64,000 nucleotides of DNA from Halorussus halobius (GCF_004765805.1 NZ_SBIU01000003.1:558001-622000), one strand, 5' to 3'; counted from the stretch's first letter, positions 1 to 8,936 are shown. Notes: generated from the letters alone by a model not told the origin. Numbers and translations are program-made.

Positions 1-133
1 GCCGTCCGCCGGGTCGCACCCCCGACGCTTCCCGCCGGGGGACGCCAGATTTTAAATACGATGGCGAGACCAGTTCGGCCCGGACGCCTCGTGCGGTCGC
101 GGGCAGGCCGCCGGCACCTCGTCCGGCCCAGCC

Positions 134-187
134 GACCGGTGGCACGGCCACCAACATCTCTCCGGTGGCACGGCCACCCACACCTCT
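134..187. repeat. 26-bp tandem repeat carrying two identical hairpins
   Basis: Two copies of a 26-bp unit lie head to tail. Each contains the perfect inverted repeat GGTGGC-ACG-GCCACC, at 138-152 and 164-178. The rest of 1-259 holds no convincing gene. A TATA-like TTTTAAAT sits at 51-58 but no start codon follows at the usual leaderless distance, so a short non-coding transcript or a remote promoter for the methyltransferase is possible but unproven. Confidence 0.6.
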
Positions 188-259
188 CGACCGCCAGTCC
201 GACTAACCTGAAAGAAGGCTGCGCCAGATTGAACAGCGACCGCTCCGAATCCCCGGCGA

Positions 260-856
260 ATGACCGACCGCGACACCGTCGCCACCTACCAGTCGGTCGC
301 CGAACAGTACCGCCAGCGCCACGCCGACCGCTCCGGGATTCGAGAACTGGTCGAGCAGTTCCTCGACGCGCTCGACGACGCCACCGGCGGCGAGCCCGGC
401 TCCGTCGTCGACGTGGGCTGCGGTCCCGGCTGGGAGTCGGCCATCTTCGCCGAGCGCGGCCACGAGGTCGTCGGCGTCGACCTCACGCCCGCGTTCCTCC
501 GGCTCGCGCGCGAGGAGGCACCGGCGGCCTCGTTCGCTCGGATGGACATGCGGAGCCTCGGGCTCGCCACCGACGCGGTCGACGGGCTCTGGGCGTGCGC
601 GTCGTTCCTCCACGTTCCCCGCGGGGACGCGCCGGCGACCCTCCGGGAATTCCGGCGCGCGCTCCGGCCGGGCGGCGTCGTCTGCCTGTCGGTGAAGCGC
701 GGCCACGGCGAGCGCGAGGGCGACACCTACGACGAGGACGGTCGACAGTTCACGCTCTACCGGGCCGAAGAGCTCCGCGAACTGGTCGCAGACGCCGGGT
801 TCGAGGTCGAATCGGCGTCGGGCGGCAAGTGGATTCGACTCCTCGCGCGGGCCTGA
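260..856 (+). CDS. class I SAM-dependent methyltransferase
   Basis: This 198-residue protein transfers a methyl group from S-adenosylmethionine to an unknown acceptor. The SAM-binding motif I (VVDVGCGPG) is at residues 49-57, the acidic end of strand 2 is Asp74 (VVGVD), and the later motif LRPGGVVCLSVK is the usual post-motif of Methyltransf_11/25 proteins. It has no membrane segment or extra domain, and its length is typical of a minimal class I fold. The ATG at 260 has no strong ribosome site. Nothing nearby reveals the substrate. Confidence 0.85.
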   Translation: MTDRDTVATYQSVAEQYRQRHADRSGIRELVEQFLDALDDATGGEPGSVVDVGCGPGWESAIFAERGHEVVGVDLTPAFLRLAREEAPAASFARMDMRSLGLATDAVDGLWACASFLHVPRGDAPATLREFRRALRPGGVVCLSVKRGHGEREGDTYDEDGRQFTLYRAEELRELVADAGFEVESASGGKWIRLLARA

Positions 857-916
857 GCCGCGCCGCGACTGCGGCGTGACCGGCCGCGCGAACGCGGCCG
901 GTCACGCCCCAGCGCA

Positions 917-1369
917 TCACTCCCCGACGCGACGAGCGACGGCCTCGGCGGTTCGCCATCCGAGCGCGCCGAGGTACGCCAGCACCGCGAGCGCCAGCGT
1001 CCCCAGGCACGCGAGTACGACGGCTCCGGGTCCGAGTCCGGTCGCACTCGCCACGGACCACGCGAACAGCGGGACGAGGAGGCTGGCGAGTCCGCCGACC
1101 CCCGCCGCCACGAACAGCCGCCGCTGCCACCGGCCGAACCGGACGCCGTAGCCCTCGCCCGGCGGGATGGCGAACCCGAGCGAAGACACCACGAACCCGC
1201 CGAGCGCGAGCAACCCGAAGAAGAGGGTTGCCAGCCCTTTCGCGAACCCGTCGCTTTCCGGCGGTGGCTCGGGGATGGTCTGTAACTGTGCGAGCGACAC
1301 TGCGACCACGAGCAGGCCGAGGCCGGCGACCGGAAGCTGGAGGGAGCCGAGCGCGGACCGGAGGTTCAT
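917..1369 (-). CDS. four-helix membrane protein of unknown function
   Basis: I do not recognise a family for this 150-residue protein. It is almost entirely hydrophobic, with about four predicted transmembrane segments (roughly residues 9-27, 45-67, 85-107 and 112-133), and a short charged loop PPGEGYGVRFGRWQRR between the second and third. A TATA-like GCTTATCC at 1393-1400, read on the minus strand, lies about 27 nt before the ATG and fits a leaderless transcript. It follows the aminotransferase gene in the same direction but seems to have its own promoter. Confidence 0.7.
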   Translation of the reverse strand: MNLRSALGSLQLPVAGLGLLVVAVSLAQLQTIPEPPPESDGFAKGLATLFFGLLALGGFVVSSLGFAIPPGEGYGVRFGRWQRRLFVAAGVGGLASLLVPLFAWSVASATGLGPGAVVLACLGTLALAVLAYLGALGWRTAEAVARRVGE

Positions 1370-1408
1370 ATCCGATGGCAGATGTATCGCGAGGATAAGC
1401 CTTGTGCC

Positions 1409-2551
1409 CTACAGCAGGTCGGCGTCGACGAGACGGTCGACCGCCTCGCCGATGCGCTCGGTGCTGTTGGCGTACGAGATGCGGGCGTATCCCGGCGCAC
1501 CGAAGGCGCTGCCCGGAACGGTGGCGACGTGGGCCGATTCGAGAGCCGCCTCGCACCACTGCTGGTCGTCCTCGGTTACGGGCATCATCAGGTAGAAGGC
1601 ACCGTCCGGCTCGGGCGCGTCGACGCCCTCCTCGCCGAGCCGGTCGAGCAGGAACTCGCGGCGCTCGCCGAACGCCTCGACCATCTCGTCGACGGCGGCC
1701 TCGGTGTGTTCGAGCGCTTCGACGCCCGCGCGCTGGACGAAGTTGGTCGCACACGACACCGAGTGGGAGTGAAGCTTTCCGGCCTCGGCGATCAGGTCTT
1801 CCGGGCCGGCGAGGTAGCCGAGCCGCCAGCCGGTCATCGAGTAGGCCTTCGAGAAGCCGTTTATCGTGACCGTGCGCTCGGCCATCCCGTCGAAGGTCCC
1901 GAGGCTCGTCGGCTCGCGGCCGTAGGTGATGCGCTGGTATATCTCGTCGCTGACGACCGTCACGTCGTGGTCGACCGCGAGGTCCCGGACGCCCTCGAGC
2001 GCGGCGTCGGAGTAGACCGCGCCCGTGGGGTTGCTCGGGGAGTTGACGACCAGCAGGTCGGTCTCGTCCGACACCGCGGCTGCGAGGTCGTCGAGTCCGG
2101 GTTCGAGCTGGAAGTCGTGGGGCGCGAGGTCGACCCGGTTCAGCTCGCCGCCCGCCAGCTTCGCCATCGCCTCGTAGGACACCCACGCGGGGTCGAGCAG
2201 GACCACCTCGTCGCCGTCGTCGACGAGCGTCTGGAACGTCTCGTACAGCGCCTGCTTCGCGCCGGGCGTGACGATCACCTCGTCGGCCCCGTAGTCGAGG
2301 CCGTCCCCTCGGAGCTTCTCGGCGATGGCCTCCCGGAGCTCTCGAATCCCGTTCGAGGACGTGTAGCCGGTGTGGCCAGCGTCCATGGCCTGCTGTCCGG
2401 CCTCGACCACGTTCTCGGGCGTGGGGAAGTCCGGTTCGCCCACGCTGAGGTCCACCACGTCCGCGCCGTCGGCTTCGAGTTCGGCGGCGAGGTTGCTGAT
2501 GGCCAGCGTGGCGCTCGGTTCGACGCGTCGGATGCGTTCGGAAAAGTCCAT
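1409..2551 (-). CDS. PLP-dependent class I/II aminotransferase (aspartate/aromatic type)
   Basis: This 380-residue enzyme moves an amino group between an amino acid and a 2-oxo acid using pyridoxal phosphate. The PLP lysine is Lys235 in the motif GFSKAYSMTGWRLGY. Other fold markers are NSPSNPTGAVYS (PLP/substrate Asn), VVSDEIYQRITYG (PLP-contact Asp and Tyr) and the C-terminal arginine in GYARISYAN, which binds the substrate carboxylate. The family includes AspC- and aromatic-type enzymes, and I cannot tell which substrate is preferred. The start lies 2 nt after the ribH stop codon, so the two are probably co-transcribed. Confidence 0.9.
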   Translation of the reverse strand: MDFSERIRRVEPSATLAISNLAAELEADGADVVDLSVGEPDFPTPENVVEAGQQAMDAGHTGYTSSNGIRELREAIAEKLRGDGLDYGADEVIVTPGAKQALYETFQTLVDDGDEVVLLDPAWVSYEAMAKLAGGELNRVDLAPHDFQLEPGLDDLAAAVSDETDLLVVNSPSNPTGAVYSDAALEGVRDLAVDHDVTVVSDEIYQRITYGREPTSLGTFDGMAERTVTINGFSKAYSMTGWRLGYLAGPEDLIAEAGKLHSHSVSCATNFVQRAGVEALEHTEAAVDEMVEAFGERREFLLDRLGEEGVDAPEPDGAFYLMMPVTEDDQQWCEAALESAHVATVPGSAFGAPGYARISYANSTERIGEAVDRLVDADLL

Positions 2552-2553
2552 GG

Positions 2554-2955
2554 TCAGAGTTCCTCCACCAGGTCGACGGCGGCTTCGACTGCTTCGGCTC
2601 CCTTGTCCTCGCGCTCGCGGGCTTCGGCTCCGGACATCCCCGGGCCGCTGACGCCGAACGTTACGGGCGTGTCCCGGTCGAGGCTCACGTCGGTCAGCCC
2701 CTGTGCGGTCGCGTCGGCGATGACCCTGTCGTGGTCGGTGTCGCCGGTGACGATGGTGCCGACGACGGCCACCGCATCGATGCTGTCGCGGCGCGCGAGT
2801 CGGTCGGCGGCCAGCGGCGCGTCGTACGCGCCGGGCACCCGCAGGGTCTCGACCACGTCGGCGTCGCGATCGCCGGCGGCTTCGCGGGCGCGGTCCTCCA
2901 TCTGCTCGGTCACCCCGCGGTTGAACCGCGAGACGACGAGGCCGAGGGAAACCAT
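2554..2955 (-). CDS. ribH: 6,7-dimethyl-8-ribityllumazine synthase
   Basis: RibH condenses 5-amino-6-ribitylamino-uracil with 3,4-dihydroxy-2-butanone 4-phosphate in the penultimate step of riboflavin synthesis. The 133-residue length and motifs fit the family: the N-terminal SRFNRGVTEQM, the substrate-binding VPGAYDAPLAA and VVGTIVTGDTDHDRVI, whose histidine is the catalytic residue, and the C-terminal TFGVSG. The gene is the first of a pair with the aminotransferase and is divergent from the Agl23 gene. It provides flavin for redox enzymes such as those encoded elsewhere in the window. Confidence 0.95.
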   Translation of the reverse strand: MVSLGLVVSRFNRGVTEQMEDRAREAAGDRDADVVETLRVPGAYDAPLAADRLARRDSIDAVAVVGTIVTGDTDHDRVIADATAQGLTDVSLDRDTPVTFGVSGPGMSGAEAREREDKGAEAVEAAVDLVEEL

Positions 2956-2977
2956 GTCGGGGTCGATGGCGGGCCGA

Positions 2978-2983
2978 GTAAAA
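2978..2983 (-). promoter_or_regulatory. TATA box for ribH
   Basis: Read on the minus strand the site is TTTTAC, inside the AT-rich TCTTTTACTC. Its centre is about 25 nt before the ribH ATG, the spacing expected of a leaderless haloarchaeal promoter. Confidence 0.55.
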
Positions 2984-3035
2984 GAACTACCGTTCTCCGG
3001 AAAACTTGTGTAACCGGGGATACACTCCCGAGACG

Positions 3036-4799
3036 ATGACTGCTGACGAGAGCCGCACGAACGCCCGACGCCGGGCGCGTGAGTCCGTGACCGGGCTCGG
3101 TCGCTCGGTGGGCACGCGGACCGCCGCCGCCCTACTCGCGGTGACGGTGCTGGCGCTGTCGCTCCGGCTGTTCGCGCTGGGTACTCGGGTGTTCCACTGG
3201 GACGAGGCCCGCGTGGGCTACTGGATACTCCGCTACGGCGAGACCGGCGTCTGGGAGTACCACGCCGTCATCCACGGCCCGTTCTTCTACCACGTCAACA
3301 ACTACCTGTTCGGCCTGTTCGGCGCGAGCGACTTCCTCGCGCGCGTTCCCGTCGCGGTCGTGTCGGGGCTGCTCCCGCTGACCGCGTGGCTGTTCCGCGA
3401 GCGCCTCCGCCGGGTCGAGATGGTGGTTCTGGGACTGCTACTCGCGGCCAACCCGGTCGTGCTCTACTACTCGCGGTTCATGCGCAACGACGTGTTGCTC
3501 GCGGCGTTCATGCTGTTCGCGCTCGGCTTCTACGTCCGGTTGTTCGACACTCGCAAGCCCCGGTACCTCTACGCGGGGACGATCGCGCTCGCGCTGGCGT
3601 TCACCACCAAGGAGAACGTGCTGGTGTACGTGGTGACGTGGCTCGGCGCGGTCGTCCTGCTGGCCGACCACCGCCTCCAGTTGCTCGCCGGGGGCGACGA
3701 CCGCCGCGCGCTCGTTCGGGAGTGGGTCGGGGACGCGTGGCGCTCGCTGTGGGACGACCGGTGGGCGCTCCACCTCCTACTCGGGGTCGTCACCTTCTTC
3801 GCGGTCATCGTGTTCTTCTACGCGCCGCGCGCGCAAGGGGTCCCCGGACCCGGCCTCTGGAAGGCGTTCTCGGACCCCGGTCTGTTCCCGGCCGTCATCG
3901 AGGACGCCACGATAGGGTCGTGGGAGGAAGCGATGGGCAAGTGGGGCGAGGGCAATCAGGGGTCGTACGTCGAGTCGTTCCTGCAACTCGGGTCGTTCCT
4001 GTGGGCGGGGGCGGCGGCGGTCGTCGTCCTCGCGCCCGTCGGCTTCCTCGCGGACAGATACGCCGACCGTCGCCCCCGCGACGTGGTGTCGTTCACCTTC
4101 TACTGGGGGTTCGTGACGGTGCTTGGCTACCCCGCCATCGTGGAGAACGACTTCCCGTGGGAGGTCGTCCACGCGGTGGTGCCGCTGGCAGTGCCCGCCG
4201 CAGTCGGGGTGGCGCTGCTCGTTCGGTGGGGCGCGGCGGCCGTGACCGATGGCGACGGCGTGAGCGCCGCGCTCGCGGCCCTGCTCGTGTTGCTGGTCGC
4301 CGGCCAGGTCGCGGCCACGGCGGTCAGCACGACCTACGCCCACCCGCAAGACCAGTACCTCGACGACGCCGGCCAGGAGGAGAACCTGCTCGTCCAGTAC
4401 GGCCAACCCGCCGAGGGCATCCGGCCGACGCTCGAAACCGTCCAAGCCGCCAGCGAGGCCAACGACGGCATCGACGTGCTGTACTACGGGTCGGACTTCT
4501 ACGTCGCCGACGAGAGCGACGCCGACGACTGGTCGGCCCCCGGCGGCTGGTACGACCGGCTCCCCATCCCGTGGTACACCGAACTCGCGGGCGCGGAGGT
4601 CGACAGCACCACCGACCTCGGCGTGGTCGGGTCCGACTCGCCGCCGGTCGTCGTCGCGCGCGCCGAGGACGCCGAGGCGGTCGGCCAGCGACTCGGCGAT
4701 TATCGAGCGTTCGAGGAGGAACTCACCATCTACGGGAGCGAGACCGTGTTCTTCGTCGACGAGGAGTACGTCGACCGCGAGGCTGTCGCCGACGAGTAG
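3036..4799 (+). CDS. Agl23-type (TIGR03663) polytopic membrane protein, GT-C glycosyltransferase-like
   Basis: This 587-residue protein has about ten transmembrane helices followed by a C-terminal soluble region (about residues 430-587). After the first helix it carries FHWDEARVGYW, the acidic first-loop motif of PMT/ArnT-like GT-C transferases, and YYSRFMRNDV. The family is known as flippase activity-associated protein Agl23 in haloarchaea and is thought to assist lipid-linked oligosaccharide transfer during S-layer N-glycosylation; a direct transferase role is also possible. I use ATG 3036 because the ten in-frame codons before it are not conserved-looking and AT-rich promoter-like DNA lies near 3000. 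Confidence 0.8.
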   Translation: MTADESRTNARRRARESVTGLGRSVGTRTAAALLAVTVLALSLRLFALGTRVFHWDEARVGYWILRYGETGVWEYHAVIHGPFFYHVNNYLFGLFGASDFLARVPVAVVSGLLPLTAWLFRERLRRVEMVVLGLLLAANPVVLYYSRFMRNDVLLAAFMLFALGFYVRLFDTRKPRYLYAGTIALALAFTTKENVLVYVVTWLGAVVLLADHRLQLLAGGDDRRALVREWVGDAWRSLWDDRWALHLLLGVVTFFAVIVFFYAPRAQGVPGPGLWKAFSDPGLFPAVIEDATIGSWEEAMGKWGEGNQGSYVESFLQLGSFLWAGAAAVVVLAPVGFLADRYADRRPRDVVSFTFYWGFVTVLGYPAIVENDFPWEVVHAVVPLAVPAAVGVALLVRWGAAAVTDGDGVSAALAALLVLLVAGQVAATAVSTTYAHPQDQYLDDAGQEENLLVQYGQPAEGIRPTLETVQAASEANDGIDVLYYGSDFYVADESDADDWSAPGGWYDRLPIPWYTELAGAEVDSTTDLGVVGSDSPPVVVARAEDAEAVGQRLGDYRAFEEELTIYGSETVFFVDEEYVDREAVADE

Positions 4800-4832
4800 G
4801 CATGGACGTGTACATCGATAGTCCGGGTTGAG

Positions 4833-4841
4833 AAATTTTAT
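4833..4841 (+). promoter_or_regulatory. TATA box for purKE
   Basis: AATTTTATG lies about 30 nt upstream of the purK ATG in an otherwise GC-rich gap, which fits an almost leaderless purKE transcript. Confidence 0.5.
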
Positions 4842-4868
4842 GCAGTCCTGTCCACAACGTCGGGGTAG

Positions 4869-6044
4869 ATGAGCGACACACCAACGCTGGGCGTCGTCGG
4901 CGGCGGCCAGCTCGGCCGGATGCTGGCGGAGGCGGCCGCGCCGCTGGGCGTCGAACTGGTCGTCCTCGACCCGACGCCGGACTGTCCGGCCGCGCCGGTC
5001 GCCCGCGACCAAATCGTCGGCGACTTCGACGACGAGGCGGCGGTCCGCGACCTCGCCGAGCGCGCGGACTACCTCACGTTCGAAATCGAGCTGGCCGACC
5101 CCGACGTGCTGGCCCGCGTCGGCGAGCAGTTCGGCGTCCCGGTCCACCCCGACCCCGAGACGCTCCGGACCATCCAGGACAAACTGGTCCAGAAGCGCGC
5201 GCTCGCCGAGGCAGGCGTCCCCGTCCCCGAGTTTCGCGCCGTGGACGACCGCGCGGACCTGCTGGACGCCATCGAGTCTTTCGGCTTCCCCGTGATGTTG
5301 AAGGCCCGCGAGGGCGGTTACGACGGCCGGGGCAACGTCCCGGTTCGCGACGAGACCGACGTCGACGACGCGCTGGCCGAGATTTCGGCCGCGACCGACG
5401 GCGACGACGTCGGCGCGATGGCCGAGCAGTTCGTCGAGTTCGAGCGCGAGGTGTCGATAATCGGCGCGAAGGGCGAGGACGGGACCGCGACCTTCCCGCT
5501 CGGCGAGAACGTCCACCGCGAGGAGATACTGCGCGAGACGGTGGTGCCGGCCCGGACCGACGAGGCCACCGCCGAGCGCGCCCGCGAAGTGGCCCAAGAC
5601 GTGCTCGACCTGCTCGACGGCCGGGGCGTGTACGGCATCGAGCTGTTCGAATCGCCCGATGGCGATATTCTGGTCAACGAGATCGCCCCTCGACCGCACA
5701 ACTCCGGCCACTACACCATCGAGGGCGCGCTGACTTCCCAGTTCGAACAGCACGTCCGCGCGGTAACCGGGCGACCGCTCGGCGCGACCGACCTCCGGAG
5801 TCCGGTGGTCTCGGCCAACTTGCTCGGCGACGTCGAGGAGCGCCAGTCGGTCGAGATTTCGGGCGTCGAGGCGGTGCTGGGTCACGCCGGCGCGAGCTAC
5901 CACTGGTACGGCAAGCGCGAGGTGTATCCCCTGCGGAAGATGGGCCACCTGACCGTGGTCGGCGACTGCGAGAGCGACGCCGAATCGACCGGGGACCTGC
6001 TTCGAGACGCACGCGACCTGCGCGACGAGGTGACCTTCCGATGA
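4869..6044 (+). CDS. purK: 5-(carboxyamino)imidazole ribonucleotide synthase
   Basis: PurK uses ATP and bicarbonate to carboxylate the amino group of AIR, giving N5-CAIR in purine synthesis. The 391-residue protein has the ATP-grasp layout: an N-terminal GVVGGGQLGRMLAEAA nucleotide-fold motif, a central ATP-binding region (LVQKRALAEAGVPVPEF; FPVMLKAREGGYDGRGN) and the metal/substrate motif VNEIAPRPHNSGHYT. The ORF overlaps purE by ATGA, so translation is coupled and the product can pass straight to PurE. Confidence 0.95.
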   Translation: MSDTPTLGVVGGGQLGRMLAEAAAPLGVELVVLDPTPDCPAAPVARDQIVGDFDDEAAVRDLAERADYLTFEIELADPDVLARVGEQFGVPVHPDPETLRTIQDKLVQKRALAEAGVPVPEFRAVDDRADLLDAIESFGFPVMLKAREGGYDGRGNVPVRDETDVDDALAEISAATDGDDVGAMAEQFVEFEREVSIIGAKGEDGTATFPLGENVHREEILRETVVPARTDEATAERAREVAQDVLDLLDGRGVYGIELFESPDGDILVNEIAPRPHNSGHYTIEGALTSQFEQHVRAVTGRPLGATDLRSPVVSANLLGDVEERQSVEISGVEAVLGHAGASYHWYGKREVYPLRKMGHLTVVGDCESDAESTGDLLRDARDLRDEVTFR

Positions 6045-6676
6045 GCGAACTCCAGCGACTGATAGACGACCTGCGAGCCGAGGCGCAACGCGACAGGAGT
6101 CCGGAGGAGACGCCCGAGATCGGGCTCATCATGGGCAGCGACTCGGACCTCGACGTGATGGCGGGGTCCGAGGACGGCCGACCCGGCGCGTACGACGCGC
6201 TGACCGAACTCGGGTTCGCGGAGGTGACCGACTACGACGACCCGCCCGAGGCCCGGTACACCTTCGAGACGTACGTGGTGTCGGCCCACCGCACGCCCGA
6301 CCTGATGTACGCCTACGCCGAAACCGCCGAGGCGCGCGGGCTGGACGTGATAATCGCGGGTGCCGGCGGCAAGTCCGCCGACCTGCCCAACATGACCGCC
6401 TCGCTGGCCTATCCGCTCCCGGTCGTCGGCGTGCCGGTCCAGGAGAAGTCGCTGCCCTCGGTCGTAGGGATGCCGACCGGCGCGCCACTCGTCGCGGTCG
6501 ACGCGGCCAAGTCGTTCAACGCGGCCCTCTCGGCGGTCCAGATGCTCGCACGCGAACACGACGAGCTGCGCGACCGGCTGGTCGAGTACCACGACGACTT
6601 GCAGGAAGGCGTCGCCGACGTCTCCCGGCGGCTCCACGAGGAGGGGACGCCGGGATTCCGCGCCGACCGCGAGTAG
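6041..6676 (+). CDS. purE: 5-(carboxyamino)imidazole ribonucleotide mutase
   Basis: PurE moves the carboxyl group of N5-CAIR to carbon 4, giving CAIR. Class I motifs are present: GSDSDLDVM in the N-terminal half, the active-site SAHRTPDLMYAYAE, AGAGGKSADLPNM and GVPVQEKSLPSVVGMPTG. The protein is 211 residues, longer than the roughly 160 of bacterial PurE, because of an N-terminal extension of about 30 residues, an insertion after the first motif and a charged C-terminal helix. The partnership with purK shows that this organism uses the two-step PurK/PurE route. Confidence 0.95.
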   Translation: MSELQRLIDDLRAEAQRDRSPEETPEIGLIMGSDSDLDVMAGSEDGRPGAYDALTELGFAEVTDYDDPPEARYTFETYVVSAHRTPDLMYAYAETAEARGLDVIIAGAGGKSADLPNMTASLAYPLPVVGVPVQEKSLPSVVGMPTGAPLVAVDAAKSFNAALSAVQMLAREHDELRDRLVEYHDDLQEGVADVSRRLHEEGTPGFRADRE

Positions 6677-6716
6677 CCGTTCGTCGCTGCGGACGGGGTT
6701 TCGTGGGGATGCAGTC

Positions 6717-6774
6717 GCGGTGCGCGGTGCTGTTGCGGTCGCGGTGCGCGGTGCTGTTGCGGTCGCGGTGCGGT
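6717..6774. repeat. 24-bp tandem repeat, 2.4 copies
   Basis: Two full copies (6717-6740 and 6741-6764) and a partial third of a GC-rich 24-bp unit beginning GCGGTGCGCGGTGC. The array sits between the purE stop and the convergent lipoprotein gene. Its GCGGTCGCGGTGC wording resembles the tail of the dispersed element near 19.6 and 45.0 kb. Confidence 0.7.
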
Positions 6775-6898
6775 AACTCATAGGCCTCGGCAGCCAGAAG
6801 TCGAGACCAGCCGTCTCAATGCATACTCGAACCCATGCGCCGAGAGCGTTCGTTCCCGGTTCAAACGCCCCGACCCCTCAGACGGCGTATCTCAGACC

Positions 6899-8179
6899 TT
6901 AGAACAGCCCCGAATCCTCCGCTGGCGGCACGTCCCCGAGCACACCGACGCTATCGATAGTGTTAGCTGCAAAGTAGACAGCCCCGTCGATGAGCACCGG
7001 GGGCGTCGTAAACAACACGTCGAACCCGTCGATGTGATAATACCAGCGCACATCACCGGTCTCACGGTCGAATGCAGCGATTGTGGGCCACGCGGTCTCC
7101 AGATCGAACGCCTCGGACTTGACCGGAGCGACGACGGTGTCCCGTCCGACACAGAGCCCCTCCTGGCATCCCTCGGCGTCGAGACGCCACTCCACAGTCC
7201 CGTCTTCGACGGAGAGCGCTGCGAGGCTCTCGCCGGTCAGCCAATACGCGGTTCCGTCCGCGAGTGCTACGCCGTGAGCCGCGCGGTCGTAGCCGTCGAG
7301 CCTCCGGAGACGCTCTCCGGTGTCGGCATCGTGGACGGTAAGTTCACCGTTGGCAGCAACGACGAGTCCTCTCGCCGTCGCTCTCGGACCGAGTGCGACG
7401 GCCTCGACACTCTGGCTCCACACTTGGCTTCCGTCCGCGATATCGAGGCGATACAGCTCCGATTCTGAGGCGACGTAAACGCCGTCTCCTTGGACCGCTG
7501 GAGCGTCAATTGGGTGCCCCGCCAGCGGAGTGGACCACTGCTGTTCTCCCGTCGTGGCGTCGAGCGCTGTGAGGGCAGTCTCCCGTCCGGACTCTTCAGG
7601 AATCAGCACGAGCGTCTCCGAAGAGACGGCAGTGATATCGGTGCGGGAAACGGTGCCGGATAGCGTCGCGGTCCATTCTCGGTCACCTGACTCACGGTCG
7701 AGAGCAACTACTTGGTCTCCATACGCGGCGACTAGTACCTCCCCGACGACGGCAGATGTATAGTGGCTTGCCTCCTCGATACTGACGCTCCAGCGCTCGG
7801 AGCCATTCGTCGCGTCGAGCCCGACGATTTTCGGGTCCGGGTTCGGATCGACGTTTCCGATGTAGACTTCACCGTCGGCCGCAACCGGTAGCCAACGCGT
7901 GAATGCGTCCGATGTCCAGGCGAGATTTCCGCGCGACGGAGCAGTTGCCCTTGTCGCCCCTGTGTTCCCGTCGTCGCGCATATACTGCGGCCACGACCCG
8001 GATGGGGTCGACGGGAGGGACCGACCACGGCTACCGAGACAACCGCTAAGACCAACACCGACACCAGCGATGCCCGCCGCCAGAAACGTTCTCCGTTTCA
8101 CGCCTGCCGTGTCTTGTGCTGTCTCACCCTTTCGGGATGGGTCGCCGAACACGGTCTCGTCGTTCTTGGAGGGATTCAC
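6899..8179 (-). CDS. secreted lipoprotein with PQQ-like beta-propeller
   Basis: This 426-residue protein has a Tat signal (VKRRTFLAAGIAGVGVGLSG) ending in a lipobox LSGC, so it should be exported folded and anchored to the outer face of the membrane by a lipid on that cysteine. The mature part is a series of beta-propeller blades with the PQQ/pyrrolo-quinoline signature (LDATNGSERWSVSIE, LDRESGDREWTATL, LDATTGEQQWSTPL, FDRETGDVRWYYHI). Such proteins often act as surface scaffolds rather than as quinoprotein dehydrogenases; no catalytic Asp/Glu metal set is obvious. It stands alone, and its base composition is less GC-rich than the neighbouring genes. Confidence 0.85.
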   Translation of the reverse strand: MNPSKNDETVFGDPSRKGETAQDTAGVKRRTFLAAGIAGVGVGLSGCLGSRGRSLPSTPSGSWPQYMRDDGNTGATRATAPSRGNLAWTSDAFTRWLPVAADGEVYIGNVDPNPDPKIVGLDATNGSERWSVSIEEASHYTSAVVGEVLVAAYGDQVVALDRESGDREWTATLSGTVSRTDITAVSSETLVLIPEESGRETALTALDATTGEQQWSTPLAGHPIDAPAVQGDGVYVASESELYRLDIADGSQVWSQSVEAVALGPRATARGLVVAANGELTVHDADTGERLRRLDGYDRAAHGVALADGTAYWLTGESLAALSVEDGTVEWRLDAEGCQEGLCVGRDTVVAPVKSEAFDLETAWPTIAAFDRETGDVRWYYHIDGFDVLFTTPPVLIDGAVYFAANTIDSVGVLGDVPPAEDSGLF

Positions 8180-8552
8180 GTAGACGTTTTATCAAAAAAC
8201 GATTGTAAGTGTGTCGGACATCCATTTCGGGATGTAGTATGTACGTATCGGTTGAACGGATTCTTGGGGCGTCGTTGCCAGTATTTCGTAGTGACTATGG
8301 GTCGTGAGCCTCGCCGAAATTCGCGCATATAGTAGACAACTCAATAAGATCGGCCGTTTCGAGCGCGAACTGAGTCAGTTCCTGTTCGCTGAATCGTCCG
8401 ATACTACGCGTCGCAGGCCCGTTGAACTCACTATAGTCTCAACTCCCGCGGCGCAGATAGCGTCACGGAACCCTTCTCGTCTGAAAGGCGCTTAGGTAGT
8501 TGCCGCTCGAGTTACGGAGAAACCGTGACCGAACTCCAATGACGACCGCACT

Positions 8553-8610
8553 GCAACCGCGACCGCATCGCGACAGCAACCGCGACCGCATCGCGACAGC
8601 AAACGCGACC
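8553..8610. repeat. 23-bp tandem repeat
   Basis: Two exact copies (8553-8575 and 8576-8598) and a degenerate third of a unit beginning GCAACCGCGACCGCATCGCG. On the opposite strand the wording GCGGTCGCGGTTGC matches the style of the repeats at 6717 and 19660. Confidence 0.75.
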
Positions 8611-8909
8611 GTCCCTATCCCTGAGCCAGTGAAAGCCCCAATCGCGACCGCGACAACACTCGCCACGGCACCGAGGCCGGCGACCGCTGCGGTGGTTCGC
8701 GTCCCTCTCCATGAGCACGCGGCTGGCGGTTTCTCGCGGTTTGGTCGGGTTAACGTCAGCGAGCGAGAATTCCGAGGGCGTGGTTTCCCCGTCGCTACCC
8801 CCACCAGCCTCGATTTCGACTCGAAACAGTCCGTTTCTCGACGGGACCCGGCAGGGCGTCCAACGACGCGCGAGACGCCCGGATTCGTCCGAATCGCAAG
8901 AATCAACGC

Positions 8910-8915
8910 TTATAG
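8910..8915 (+). promoter_or_regulatory. TATA box of the nuo operon
   Basis: TTATAG lies with its centre about 25 nt before ATG 8937, so the nuoA message is probably leaderless. This favours the start at 8937 over the in-frame ATG at 8955. Confidence 0.6.
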
Positions 8916-8936
8916 GGGTGCGCTCACAATCGTCCG

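Larger units (their letters stand above)
8180..8936. other. long gap with an AT-richer half and a 23-bp repeat
   Basis: The 757 bp hold no gene I can support. 8180-8500 is clearly lower in GC than the rest of the window and contains the promoter region of the lipoprotein gene. A 63-codon reading frame at 8304-8495 (product starting MSLAEIRAYSRQLNK) could be a remnant of a transferred gene, but I recognise no family. From 8540 the DNA is GC-rich again with the repeat at 8553-8598. The right end is the nuoA promoter. Confidence 0.5.

Noticed and set aside
3777..5948. 723-codon minus-strand frame opposite Agl23 and purK genes
   Set aside because: Both forward genes carry clear family motifs, and the antisense product has none.
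8304..8495. 63-residue protein as a transposase remnant
   Set aside because: The sequence shows no recognisable transposase motif and no inverted terminal repeats are visible, so only an unexplained frame can be reported.
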